A DNA stretch of 13,444 nt from Candidatus Nealsoniibacteriota bacterium (GTDB lineage Bacteria; Patescibacteriota; Minisyncoccia; Minisyncoccales; CSSED10-335). Both the position numbers and the translations under genes were made by a program. The notes beneath the pieces were generated by a model, which was given only the letters and a program-made list of their open reading frames with translations, searched no databases and had not been told where the DNA came from. Shown in pieces: positions 7,133-12,900 of this stretch; the first letter of the stretch is position 1; each line of letters starts with the position of its first letter. Location: assembly GCA_003557585.1 (NCBI GenBank), contig PWOE01000123.1, positions 1 to 13,444 on the forward strand, given 5' to 3'.

Positions 7133-8692
7133 TTAGTTTTTATTAGCTAGCGGGGTGCCTCTAAGGCATCCCTTTATCTTTTCTACCTCTTTCTTTAAAT
7201 TTGCATTTTCTGCTTTTTCTAGCAAGAACTCAATTGCTTTGGGGCGACTCATGTTATGATCTTTTAATTCTCGATCATCGAGAATAATCTCATAAGGAAG
7301 CATCGCTTCAGGCAGTATGTTGAATTTGAAAAAATTGAATTGATCAATAGGGTTCATCTCGTTCATCTTGTCGTAAACATCTCCATAAGACTCATAGCCG
7401 AAGAGAGAGAAATCTTCTGGTATCTTGTTGACATATTTAGAACCCAAAAGATCAGAAACCGAGGGGACAACAACCCTAACCACTTTTAAAGGGAAAGCGT
7501 CGCTTGAGTAATCTATAATCAGGCTTTTCCAATTATTCTTTCTTGAAATCTCTTTTATTAAATCTATATCTTCCAAGAAATCGCTTGTCTTCTTAATCTT
7601 GAGATCATCAAAAGAGAGAGTCTCTTTGTCATTCAAGAAGCTGAAATTCTCAAAGGTAGCATTACGTCTAAAAAGCGGAACATATTGTCCTTTCTTTTTG
7701 AAATTGTTGATTATTAATTCACTTTCTTTGTCAGAATAATATCTGCTTAAAAAATCTAAACTGTATTCCTTGTTTCCAACACTGTAATGTAAAAAGCTTG
7801 GCAGAATTATATCTTTTCCTCCCCGAACTTGAATATATTCAGTGAAGCATCGGATAATAGCTTCCTCTAGGTTGAAACCGGCGCCAACAGTCATATTCTT
7901 AAAGTTCTTCTCTTTAACTAGCTTGCCGCTATCTTTAACATTATTATTTGTAAAGAGAACTCCCATTACAGGAAATCTACCAGCCATCGTCAGGTCTTTT
8001 ACTTGAGCATCGATCTTGTAGAATTTAAAGAGCTTGATTAAATCTCTTATCTTTTGATTCTTGAAAGAGTCCTCTCTTATGCTTTTGGCAGGAATCCTAT
8101 CTCTCAAGTGTTTGATAAGAGAATATCTTTCACAGACCTCACAAAATCCATGAGAAAGAGCCTCTTCTAGTGTATTGCCAGCGCTTAAACCATTTGATCT
8201 GCTGATCTTTTTGACAAAAGAGTGAGGAATTTCAAAATATTCATCATCGACGAGAGAGTAAGCATCGATGTAATCATCTTCAACTTTTATCTTATCAACC
8301 TCAGTTTGTGGAAATTCTTTAAAAAAGTCTCTCGCTTTAATCCTTCTCTTATAACCACCTCTCTTTGGGGGCTTGGCCAGTATACTGTCGGCGTCTTTTA
8401 TCATCTTTTCAGGTGGAACACTTGTCCAGCGAGCCAATATTCTTTCAACCAACTCAGCAAGAGCCGAGGCTTTGCACAGCTCTTTGCTGGTTCCTTTTCC
8501 AGAAGCAAGATATTTGCCTTGGCGATATATCATGCCGACATAGATAGATGTGCCAGCTTTCTCAACTTTTCTATCGTGATAATCTATCTTTAAACCGATC
8601 TTTTTAAAACAATCTTCAATTCTTGAGATTGTTTCTTCTGGAAAAGCAGACTTATAATTGTCGTATATCTTAGGGCTTGATTTAAATTCCAT
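7133..8692 (-). CDS. Stand-alone YcaO-family ATP-dependent protein
   Basis: YcaO enzymes use ATP to activate a peptide backbone amide by phosphorylation. Some make azolines, thioamides or amidines in RiPPs; E. coli YcaO instead influences RimO-dependent methylthiolation of ribosomal protein S12. The 519-residue product has the ATP-binding blocks: GKGTSKELCKASALAELVER at residues 65-84, SNGLSAGNTLEEA at 166-178 with CEVCER at 184-189, and TVGAGFNLEEA at 268-278 with TEYIQVR at 284-290. A conserved-looking PLKVVRVVVPSVSDL is at 401-415. The NGLSAGNT block resembles the E. coli YcaO subgroup more than the azoline-forming enzymes, and the C-terminus (TPLANKN) lacks the PxPxP end of azoline cyclodehydratases. 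No E1-like protein, TfuA or dehydrogenase is adjacent. It converges on tRNA-Gln with only ten bases between. Substrate unknown. Confidence 0.85.
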   Translation of the reverse strand: MEFKSSPKIYDNYKSAFPEETISRIEDCFKKIGLKIDYHDRKVEKAGTSIYVGMIYRQGKYLASGKGTSKELCKASALAELVERILARWTSVPPEKMIKDADSILAKPPKRGGYKRRIKARDFFKEFPQTEVDKIKVEDDYIDAYSLVDDEYFEIPHSFVKKISRSNGLSAGNTLEEALSHGFCEVCERYSLIKHLRDRIPAKSIREDSFKNQKIRDLIKLFKFYKIDAQVKDLTMAGRFPVMGVLFTNNNVKDSGKLVKEKNFKNMTVGAGFNLEEAIIRCFTEYIQVRGGKDIILPSFLHYSVGNKEYSLDFLSRYYSDKESELIINNFKKKGQYVPLFRRNATFENFSFLNDKETLSFDDLKIKKTSDFLEDIDLIKEISRKNNWKSLIIDYSSDAFPLKVVRVVVPSVSDLLGSKYVNKIPEDFSLFGYESYGDVYDKMNEMNPIDQFNFFKFNILPEAMLPYEIILDDRELKDHNMSRPKAIEFLLEKAENANLKKEVEKIKGCLRGTPLANKN

Positions 8693-8750
8693 ATTTCATT
8701 ATCTATTGGTTATCTTAAAATAAAAGAAAGTAAAAGTAAATTTAAAGAAT

Positions 8751-8778
8751 TTGACAATTTTTCTTTTTGTAGTATTCT
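8751..8778 (+). promoter_or_regulatory. Promoter of the 102-aa cysteine-rich gene
   Basis: A consensus TTGACA (8751-8756) is followed after 16 bases by TATTCT (8773-8778), placing the start near 8785 and leaving a leader of about 32 bases. It lies in the 124-base divergent gap shared with the YcaO gene, for which no clear minus-strand promoter is visible. Confidence 0.65.
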
Positions 8779-8802
8779 GAAAATAGCAGCTTAAAATCTT
8801 AA

Positions 8803-8809
8803 AAGGAGG
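8803..8809 (+). promoter_or_regulatory. Consensus ribosome-binding site deciding a GTG start
   Basis: AAGGAGG ends seven bases before the GTG at 8817. It is the only full consensus Shine-Dalgarno sequence I see ahead of a start in this window; other genes have weak or no such sites. It fixes the GTG as the start. Confidence 0.85.
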
Positions 8810-8816
8810 AGAGATT

Positions 8817-9125
8817 GTGGTTCAGGCAGCTATTGGTCATTCCTTTCGTTGTCGGAAAAAAGAGGGAATCGATGCCTTTTGCAAGCTTTTTGGAACAAGT
8901 CTGCAAAATATTGAATGCTATCGTTCTCGATGCGAGTTTGTAGATGAGTGCTTGAGAGAAAGAAGAGGAAATTTGCGCTTTAAAAAAGCTAAACATAATG
9001 AGAATCCTAGCGCAGAAACTCATGAAGAAATGATCCTAGCGATAAAGGCACTAGAAGAAGTGCTTGAGTGTAAAAGAAAAGTGGAAAGAAACAAGATTCC
9101 CAAGCGCAATTATCCACCTTATTAG
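8817..9125 (+). CDS. Small cysteine-containing protein of unknown function
   Basis: I do not recognise this family. The 102-residue product has six cysteines, five of them in the first half (residues 12, 22, 34, 39 and 45, the last three as Cx4Cx5C), and many basic residues. The second half from about residue 66 is predicted helical (THEEMILAIKALEEVLECKRKVER) and ends in a basic, proline-rich tail. There is no signal peptide or membrane segment. The cysteines could bind zinc or an iron-sulfur cluster, or form disulfides. It is transcribed divergently from the YcaO gene, with its own consensus promoter, ribosome-binding site and terminator, so it is a monocistronic and probably well-expressed gene. 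A role as YcaO substrate or regulator is possible but unsupported beyond proximity. The gene reality is well supported by the signals around it. Confidence 0.75.
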   Translation: MVQAAIGHSFRCRKKEGIDAFCKLFGTSLQNIECYRSRCEFVDECLRERRGNLRFKKAKHNENPSAETHEEMILAIKALEEVLECKRKVERNKIPKRNYPPY

Positions 9126-9150
9126 TGCTCATTTCTTGGGCACTTTTTTT
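9124..9150 (+). terminator. Rho-independent terminator of the cysteine-rich gene
   Basis: Stem AGTGCTC (9124-9130) and GGGCACT (9138-9144) encloses a seven-base loop and is followed by a run of T. The stem begins inside the TAG stop codon. Confidence 0.85.
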
Positions 9151-9206
9151 ATTGTAAAATAGCTGTTTTTTGGTAAGCTTAGAGAGATATTAATTTAAAT
9201 AAAAAT

Positions 9207-9851
9207 ATGATTAAAAAGATACTCGTTATTTTATTGGTCGTTTCAGTTGCGACTATTCTTGTTTTAATTTCAAGACCTCAAGGAGATATCGACTTAGATA
9301 GACCGGCCGATATTGAAGGCGTAATTTATGATATTTCAGATAACAGAATCTTGGTTGCTCAAGGAATTGAAGGCGATTCTTATAACAACGATATAAACAG
9401 CCTTGTCGGCAATGCTATCTGGTTTACTTTAAACGACGATTCAATAATTGTCACAGATAAAGGAAAAAAGATTAGTTCTAACGATTTAAGGATTGAAGAC
9501 AAGGTTGCTGTTTGGTCAACAGGATATATGCTAGAAAGCTATCCTGCTCAAGCAACCGCCTTCAAAATTATTCAATACGAAGAAGAGATAATAGCGAAAG
9601 AGTGTTTCATTGGCGGTTGCAGTGGAGAGCTATGTAGTGACATCTCTGAAATGCCAAGCACCTGTGAAGAGCTACCCGGAGCGTTTTGCCTAAAAGAAGA
9701 GGGGGTTGTCTGTGAGGCTGTTGATGGCGAGTGTACTTGGGTCTTATCACAGGCAGCCGCTAAGTGCTTCTTAGATGTTGAAAAAGAGTATGGCGAATTA
9801 GTTAGAGAGAGCAGAATTGGATACCTCTTTGAAATGGCAGAGGAATTTTAA
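9207..9851 (+). CDS. Membrane-anchored DUF3221-like protein with an eight-cysteine cluster
   Basis: The 214-residue product has an N-terminal membrane anchor or uncleaved signal at about residues 4-22. A beta-rich domain at about 35-122 follows. Its pattern (EGVIYDISDNRILVAQG, then DDSIIVTDKGKKISSNDLRIEDKVAVWSTGYMLESYPAQATAFKI) resembles DUF3221/YobA-type domains. The C-terminal part has exactly eight cysteines at 133, 138, 143, 153, 161, 169, 176 and 187, in the CFIGGCSGELCSD...TCEE...C...C...DGECTWV pattern of the eight-cysteine-cluster domain. No lipobox is present. The protein probably sits outside the membrane with disulfides formed there; the biochemical role is unknown. The gene follows a terminator, so it needs its own promoter, which I could not define. 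The flavoprotein gene starts nine bases downstream. Confidence 0.8.
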   Translation: MIKKILVILLVVSVATILVLISRPQGDIDLDRPADIEGVIYDISDNRILVAQGIEGDSYNNDINSLVGNAIWFTLNDDSIIVTDKGKKISSNDLRIEDKVAVWSTGYMLESYPAQATAFKIIQYEEEIIAKECFIGGCSGELCSDISEMPSTCEELPGAFCLKEEGVVCEAVDGECTWVLSQAAAKCFLDVEKEYGELVRESRIGYLFEMAEEF

Positions 9852-9860
9852 TTATTTTAT

Positions 9861-11126
9861 ATGACAAAAGAGAAAGAGATTGACCTCATAGTTATAGGAT
9901 CTGGTCCGGCTGGCATGATGGCTGCTGGAAGAGCGGCGGAATTAGGAGCCAAAGTTATTCTTTTAGAAAAGAATAGGAAGTTAGGAGAGAAGTTGATGCT
10001 TACTGGAAAAGGAAGATGTAATATCACCAATGATGAAAGAGATCTTAGAGTCCTAGTGGATAGCTATGGCAAAAATGGTAAGTTTCTTTTCCAGGCCTTT
10101 TCTCTTTTCGGACCTAAAGACGTCGTTAAGTTCTTTAATGGTTTGCAAGTTAAGACAAAGACCGAGAGGGGCCAGAGAGTCTTTCCTTCAAGCGACAGAG
10201 GCACAGATGTTTTGAAGGCTTTAATAAGATATCTAGCCAAGAACAGAGTTGAAATTTTAACCAATGTTCAAGTTGTCAAGATTGTTAGAAGGGGAGAACA
10301 GGTCAAGAAGATTATTACTAAAGTTAATAGAGAGAGAAGAGAGTTTGTTGCCCAAAGATATATTCTAGCCACAGGTGGGCTTTCTTATCCGGAAACAGGC
10401 TCCACTGGTGACGGTCTCGCTTGGGCCGAAAAGTTGGGTCACAAGGTAGAGGAGTCATCACCAGCTTTAGTACCACTCAAAACGAGAGAGACTTGGGTTA
10501 AAGACTTGCAGGGATTAAGTTTGAAAAATGTTGAGATTAAAATTAAAGGAAGCCAGAAAAAAGAATCTTCTAGATTCGGTGAATTTCTCTTTACTCACTT
10601 CGGAATTTCGGGGCCAATAGTCCTAGATCTCAGCAAAAAGATGGTAGAACAATTAAAAGATCAACAAGAAGTCAAAATCGAGATAGATTTAAAGCCAGCC
10701 CTTGATTTCAATAAATTAGATCAACGAGTGCAGAGAGACTTGAATAAGTTCGGAAATAAAGCGCTTAAAAATTCTTTCGAGGATCTTTTACCTCGCAGAA
10801 TGATACCTGTCTTTTTGAGAATTTTAAAAATTGATCACCAGAAGAAATCGAGTGAGGTGACCAAAGAAGAGAGACACAAGATAGTTCACCTTCTAAAAAA
10901 CCTTGAATTGACAGTGATTGGTTCAATCGGTTTTAAACAAGCGATAGTTACTAGCGGCGGAGTTTCTTTGAAAGAGATAGATGACCAAACAATGAAATCA
11001 AAGATAATTAACAATCTTTATTTTGCAGGTGAAATTATTAACATTGATGGGCCGACAGGGGGGTATAATCTTCAACTCTGTTGGAGTACCGGCTATTTAG
11101 CTGGTCAGTCCGCAACAAAAATATGA
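9861..11126 (+). CDS. BaiN/HI0933-family FAD-dependent oxidoreductase
   Basis: The 421-residue product is a cytoplasmic flavoprotein of the HI0933/YhiN family, which includes BaiN; most members lack a proven substrate. The N-terminal Rossmann fold has GSGPAG at residues 13-18 and the ribose-binding Glu36 in LLEKN, followed by the family block KLMLTGKGRCNITN at 44-57. The middle has ATGGLSYPETGSTGDG, and the C-terminus has TSGGVSLKEID and FAGEIINIDGPTGGYNLQ at 388-405, which closes the FAD site. Length and motifs are complete, so the gene looks functional. It starts nine bases after the preceding cysteine-cluster gene, and its TGA overlaps the next ATG (ATGA at 11123-11126), suggesting one operon. 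A redox role next to a disulfide-rich exported protein is tempting but not shown. Confidence 0.9.
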   Translation: MTKEKEIDLIVIGSGPAGMMAAGRAAELGAKVILLEKNRKLGEKLMLTGKGRCNITNDERDLRVLVDSYGKNGKFLFQAFSLFGPKDVVKFFNGLQVKTKTERGQRVFPSSDRGTDVLKALIRYLAKNRVEILTNVQVVKIVRRGEQVKKIITKVNRERREFVAQRYILATGGLSYPETGSTGDGLAWAEKLGHKVEESSPALVPLKTRETWVKDLQGLSLKNVEIKIKGSQKKESSRFGEFLFTHFGISGPIVLDLSKKMVEQLKDQQEVKIEIDLKPALDFNKLDQRVQRDLNKFGNKALKNSFEDLLPRRMIPVFLRILKIDHQKKSSEVTKEERHKIVHLLKNLELTVIGSIGFKQAIVTSGGVSLKEIDDQTMKSKIINNLYFAGEIINIDGPTGGYNLQLCWSTGYLAGQSATKI

Positions 11127-11824
11127 AAAAAATACTATTTCCACTTTTAGCCTTAGCTTTAGTTGGAGCTTTCTTTCTTATGACAAGAGATGTTGAGGTG
11201 TCCGAAAAAAGTTTTGAGTATATAGATAGTGGAGAATCAATCAAGATTGCAGATGAAGATGGTAATCTTCTTTTTAATTATTCAATTCAAGAATTTAGAA
11301 GTTGGGCTAAAGAGAACTGGGATGATCTTTTCGAAGAACGACCCTCTTTTGGGGAATTGAGAGAAGTTGACCCAGAGCTATTTTATCTTTTCAACAAAAC
11401 AGCCTCTTTTTCGCCAAAGTTTGATAAATTAGCATTCTCTGTAAGTGATTATGCGGCGGCAACAGATATCTCTTTCATCGGTATTATAGATATTGAAACA
11501 AGAGAAGTTGATTTAATAAGAGACAAAAATATTGGCGGAGTGCGAGAAATTATCTGGTCACCTCGACAAAATTATCTAGCTTATATTCTTGATACGGCTA
11601 GAGCCGGGGGAGATTTTATCTCGATTGACGAGATTGATGGAATGAAAAAGATAGTTACTCTATCAGAAAAAGATTTAAATCAAGAGCAAGACTTTCTTAT
11701 GCCGGAATTTCATGAATTATCTTGGTCTGATGATGAAGAGAAATTGTTCTTCAAAACCGATTTTAATGAAGTTAAATCTTGGAGCTTCAATCTATCTGAT
11801 AAAATTGTCCAGCTAGAAGAATAG
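11123..11824 (+). CDS. Secreted or membrane-anchored protein with TolB/propeller-like repeats
   Basis: The 233-residue product has a basic start and a hydrophobic segment at about residues 4-20 (ILFPLLALALVGAFFLM), a signal anchor without a lipobox. The outer part contains two clear propeller-like blades: ASFSPKFDKLAFSVSDY followed by IGIIDIETREVDLI, and EIIWSPRQNYLAYILD followed by a DEIDGMKKIVTLS strand. A third motif, LSWSDDEEKLFFKTD, lies near the C-terminus. These WSP/SPxxxxLAF motifs are typical of TolB-like or WD40-like beta-propellers, but a full propeller would be longer, so this is a partial or divergent one. An upstream in-frame ATG at 11081 lies inside the flavoprotein gene; the ATG at 11123 begins at a proper signal sequence and overlaps that gene's stop. 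Function unknown. Confidence 0.75.
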   Translation: MKKILFPLLALALVGAFFLMTRDVEVSEKSFEYIDSGESIKIADEDGNLLFNYSIQEFRSWAKENWDDLFEERPSFGELREVDPELFYLFNKTASFSPKFDKLAFSVSDYAAATDISFIGIIDIETREVDLIRDKNIGGVREIIWSPRQNYLAYILDTARAGGDFISIDEIDGMKKIVTLSEKDLNQEQDFLMPEFHELSWSDDEEKLFFKTDFNEVKSWSFNLSDKIVQLEE

Positions 11825-11834
11825 AAAGAGAGAG

Positions 11835-11855
11835 CCGCCCCTCTGGGGCGGTTTT
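11835..11855 (+). terminator. Rho-independent terminator closing the flavoprotein operon
   Basis: A GC-rich perfect stem CCGCCCC (11835-11841) with GGGGCGG (11845-11851) and a TCT loop is followed by TTTT. It separates the operon from the consensus promoter that begins five bases later. Confidence 0.9.
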
Positions 11856-11859
11856 GCTA

Positions 11860-11888
11860 TTGACAGATATTCTTTATGGGTATATACT
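11860..11888 (+). promoter_or_regulatory. Consensus promoter for the DUF5320 gene
   Basis: TTGACA (11860-11865) and TATACT (11883-11888) are separated by exactly 17 bases, the best sigma70-type promoter in the window. Transcription should start near 11895, leaving an AT-rich leader of about 34 bases that holds the ATCATTAAT element but no close Shine-Dalgarno. Confidence 0.8.
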
Positions 11889-11906
11889 TATAACAGAAAG
11901 GTCGAT

Positions 11907-11928
11907 TATTAATCATTAATATAATAAT
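11907..11928 (+). promoter_or_regulatory. ATCATTAAT leader element, copy 1 (possible operator)
   Basis: ATCATTAAT at 11912-11920 lies exactly 17 to 9 bases before the DUF5320 ATG. It is part of a dyad, TATTAAT-C-ATTAATA (11908-11922), with perfect 7-bp arms. The same nine bases occur at the same distance before the DUF134 gene. It could bind a regulator, the DUF134 protein being a candidate, or be a translation-enhancing AU-rich leader. Confidence 0.5.
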
Positions 11929-12135
11929 ATGCCAAGATTTGATGGAACAGGTCCACTAGGAGCCGGTCCCTTAACAGGAAGAGGTTTAGGTCCATGTGTT
12001 AGAGGTAGAGGTTACGGAAGAAGGTTTTATAGCAGAAAAGAAGAATCAGAGATGCTTAAAGAAGAAGCTGATATGCTTCAAGAAGAGCTTGAGGCAATTA
12101 AAGAAAGATTAGCAGAGATAGGGGGCAAGAAATAG
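11929..12135 (+). CDS. DUF5320 domain-containing small protein
   Basis: The 68-residue product begins with the diagnostic MPRFDGTGPLGAGPLTGRGLGPC glycine-rich motif (residues 1-23) and RGRGYGRRF, followed by a charged coiled-coil helix at about 38-64 (EMLKEEADMLQEELEAIKERLAEI). This is the DUF5320 pattern. No function is established that I know of; relatives are often encoded near DUF134 regulators and NifX/NifB-like iron-molybdenum-cofactor proteins, but no NifX-like gene is in this window. The single Cys23 does not make an obvious metal site. It has a consensus promoter and is followed by a structured element and the DUF134 gene, which shares its upstream motif. Confidence 0.85.
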   Translation: MPRFDGTGPLGAGPLTGRGLGPCVRGRGYGRRFYSRKEESEMLKEEADMLQEELEAIKERLAEIGGKK

Positions 12136-12227
12136 ATGGACTTTTTAATTTTGATTTATATCAAAATTAAAAGAAGGCCATTGGGTCGGTCCCGTTATTA
12201 ATGGCGGGACCGAGAAGGCCTTCATCT
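12134..12227 (+). promoter_or_regulatory. Structured intergenic element (possible three-way junction)
   Basis: Two perfect hairpins lie side by side. The first is AT-rich with 13-bp arms (12143-12155 and 12160-12172, loop TTAT). The second has an outer GAAGGCC/GGCCTTC helix (12173-12179 with 12217-12223), an internal loop, and an inner 9-bp TCGGTCCCG/CGGGACCGA helix (12186-12194 with 12205-12213). AGAT at 12134-12137 can pair with ATCT at 12224-12227 and enclose both. No T-tract follows, so it is not a standard terminator. It may be an attenuator, an mRNA stabiliser or a small RNA. Confidence 0.6.
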
Positions 12228-12235
12228 GTTGTAAT

Positions 12236-12252
12236 ATCATTAATTAATAATT
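12236..12252 (+). promoter_or_regulatory. ATCATTAAT leader element, copy 2 (possible operator)
   Basis: ATCATTAAT at 12236-12244 sits 17 to 9 bases before the DUF134 ATG, matching copy 1 in sequence and distance. It overlaps the perfect palindrome ATTAATTAAT (12239-12248). The eight bases between element and ATG differ in order but are all A and T. Confidence 0.5.
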
Positions 12253-12531
12253 ATGCCAAGACCAAGACTAAGAAGAAGAATATCTTTCAGTCCAGAAGTT
12301 GAATACTTTAAACCCCAAGGAGTTCCTTTGAGATCTTTGGATTGTGTCTATTTAACCAGAGAAGAGGTTGAAGCTTTAAGATTAAAGAATATTGAAGATT
12401 TTGACCAAATTGAATCTGCAAAAAAGATGCAGACATCTCAAAGCACCTTTCAAAGAATATTGAAATCAGCCCATAAAAAGATATCTGTAGCCCTTATTCA
12501 GGGCAAAGCCATAAGAATAACTAAGCCATAA
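12253..12531 (+). CDS. DUF134 family helix-turn-helix DNA-binding protein
   Basis: The 92-residue product matches DUF134 along its full length: MPRPRLRRRI at the start, YFKPQGVPLRSL at about 18-29, the LTREEVEALRLKNIEDFDQIESAKKMQTSQSTFQRIL helix-turn-helix at about 34-70 (sigma70 region 4-like), and the KISVALIQGKAIRI tail. It should be a small cytoplasmic transcription factor; its targets are unknown. It sits 117 bases after DUF5320, a pairing seen elsewhere, and the two share the same upstream element and the same first codons ATGCCAAGA. Autoregulation of both genes is a reasonable inference. No separate promoter is obvious, so it is probably co-transcribed with DUF5320. Many DUF134 proteins carry extra C-terminal sequence; this one ends with the core domain. 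Confidence 0.88.
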   Translation: MPRPRLRRRISFSPEVEYFKPQGVPLRSLDCVYLTREEVEALRLKNIEDFDQIESAKKMQTSQSTFQRILKSAHKKISVALIQGKAIRITKP

Positions 12532-12535
12532 AAGC

Positions 12536-12563
12536 TTGCAAAAAGATAATATATATCTATAAT
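12536..12563 (+). promoter_or_regulatory. Promoter of the XapX-like gene, nearly leaderless
   Basis: TTGCAA (12536-12541) and a perfect TATAAT (12558-12563) are 16 bases apart. The transcript would begin at about 12569-12571, at or just before the ATG at 12571, so the mRNA would be leaderless. No Shine-Dalgarno is present, which agrees. Confidence 0.65.
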
Positions 12564-12570
12564 ACAATTA

Positions 12571-12726
12571 ATGATTGAGTTGATTAAAGCTTTAATTGCA
12601 GGAATTGCTTGTGGAGTAATCTTCGCACTCCTAAAGCTACCAATTCCTGCACCAGCAGCATTAGCCGGAGTTATAGGCATTGCTGGAATCTTTATCGGCT
12701 ATCTGCTGATAAATATGATAAAATAA
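12571..12726 (+). CDS. XapX domain small membrane protein
   Basis: The 51-residue product starts MIELIKALIAGIACGVIFALLKLPIPAPAALAGVIGIAGIFIGYLL and has two membrane segments at about residues 4-21 and 30-48. The central L-x-x-PIPAPAALAGVIGIAG block is the XapX signature (family rule: a glycine-rich first helix, a PxPAP turn, then a LxGxxGIxxG helix). XapX domain proteins are tiny inner-membrane proteins whose role is not settled; the family takes its name from a gene in the E. coli xanthosine-uptake region. It has its own promoter with a leaderless-type start and follows the DUF134 gene by 39 bases. Confidence 0.85.
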   Translation: MIELIKALIAGIACGVIFALLKLPIPAPAALAGVIGIAGIFIGYLLINMIK

Positions 12727-12736
12727 AGCTAAGGGG

Positions 12737-12832
12737 GTGGTTATCTTTACAGCAAAAGGAAAAAAGACTAATGGAAAAAGAGTCAAAAAAAATTTAAGAG
12801 GAAAGGAAGAGGATAAAAAAAAGAAATCATAA
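12737..12832 (+). CDS. Possible very short lysine-rich ORF, uncertain
   Basis: A GTG at 12737 opens a 31-codon frame whose product is strongly basic (MVIFTAKGKKTNGKRVKKNLRG, then KEEDKKKKS). It lies directly behind the XapX gene and immediately before a terminator, which fits a last small operon gene. AAGGGG at 12731-12736 touches the GTG, so it is too close to serve as a normal ribosome-binding site. It may be noncoding 3' UTR. Confidence 0.3.
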   Translation: MVIFTAKGKKTNGKRVKKNLRGKEEDKKKKS

Positions 12833-12836
12833 ATCC

Positions 12837-12864
12837 CCAAAAGAGAGCCAAGGCTCTCTTTTTT
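12837..12864 (+). terminator. Rho-independent terminator after the XapX region
   Basis: A perfect stem AAGAGAGC (12841-12848) with GCTCTCTT (12853-12860) around a four-base loop is followed by T residues to 12864. Upstream A residues can pair with the T-tract, extending the helix. Confidence 0.85.
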
Positions 12865-12866
12865 CT

Positions 12867-12894
12867 TTGAGTTTCGATATAAAAAATGTAAAAT
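12867..12894 (+). promoter_or_regulatory. Promoter ahead of the 19-aa ORF and HD-domain gene
   Basis: TTGAGT (12867-12872) and TAAAAT (12889-12894) are 16 bases apart. The predicted transcript start coincides with the ATG at 12901, so the short ORF that begins there would be read as a leaderless message. Confidence 0.5.
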
Positions 12895-12900
12895 GAAAGA

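Noticed and set aside
8222..8593. 123-codon + strand frame inside the YcaO gene
   Set aside because: It is antisense to a well-supported protein with conserved ATP-binding motifs and has no promoter or Shine-Dalgarno of its own.
7133..9125. A complete azole-forming RiPP cluster
   Set aside because: No E1-like, TfuA-like, dehydrogenase or transporter gene is present, and the YcaO C-terminus lacks the PxPxP end of azoline cyclodehydratases.
12143..12172. 13-bp AT-rich inverted repeat as a terminator of DUF5320
   Set aside because: The stem is almost entirely A-T and is followed by GAAGGCC rather than a T-tract, so it does not meet the pattern of an intrinsic terminator.
12609..12797. Open frame of 62 codons on the + strand overlapping the XapX gene
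   Set aside because: It is out of frame with the XapX protein, which has a clear family signature, its own promoter and start. The overlapping frame has no recognisable composition or ribosome-binding site.
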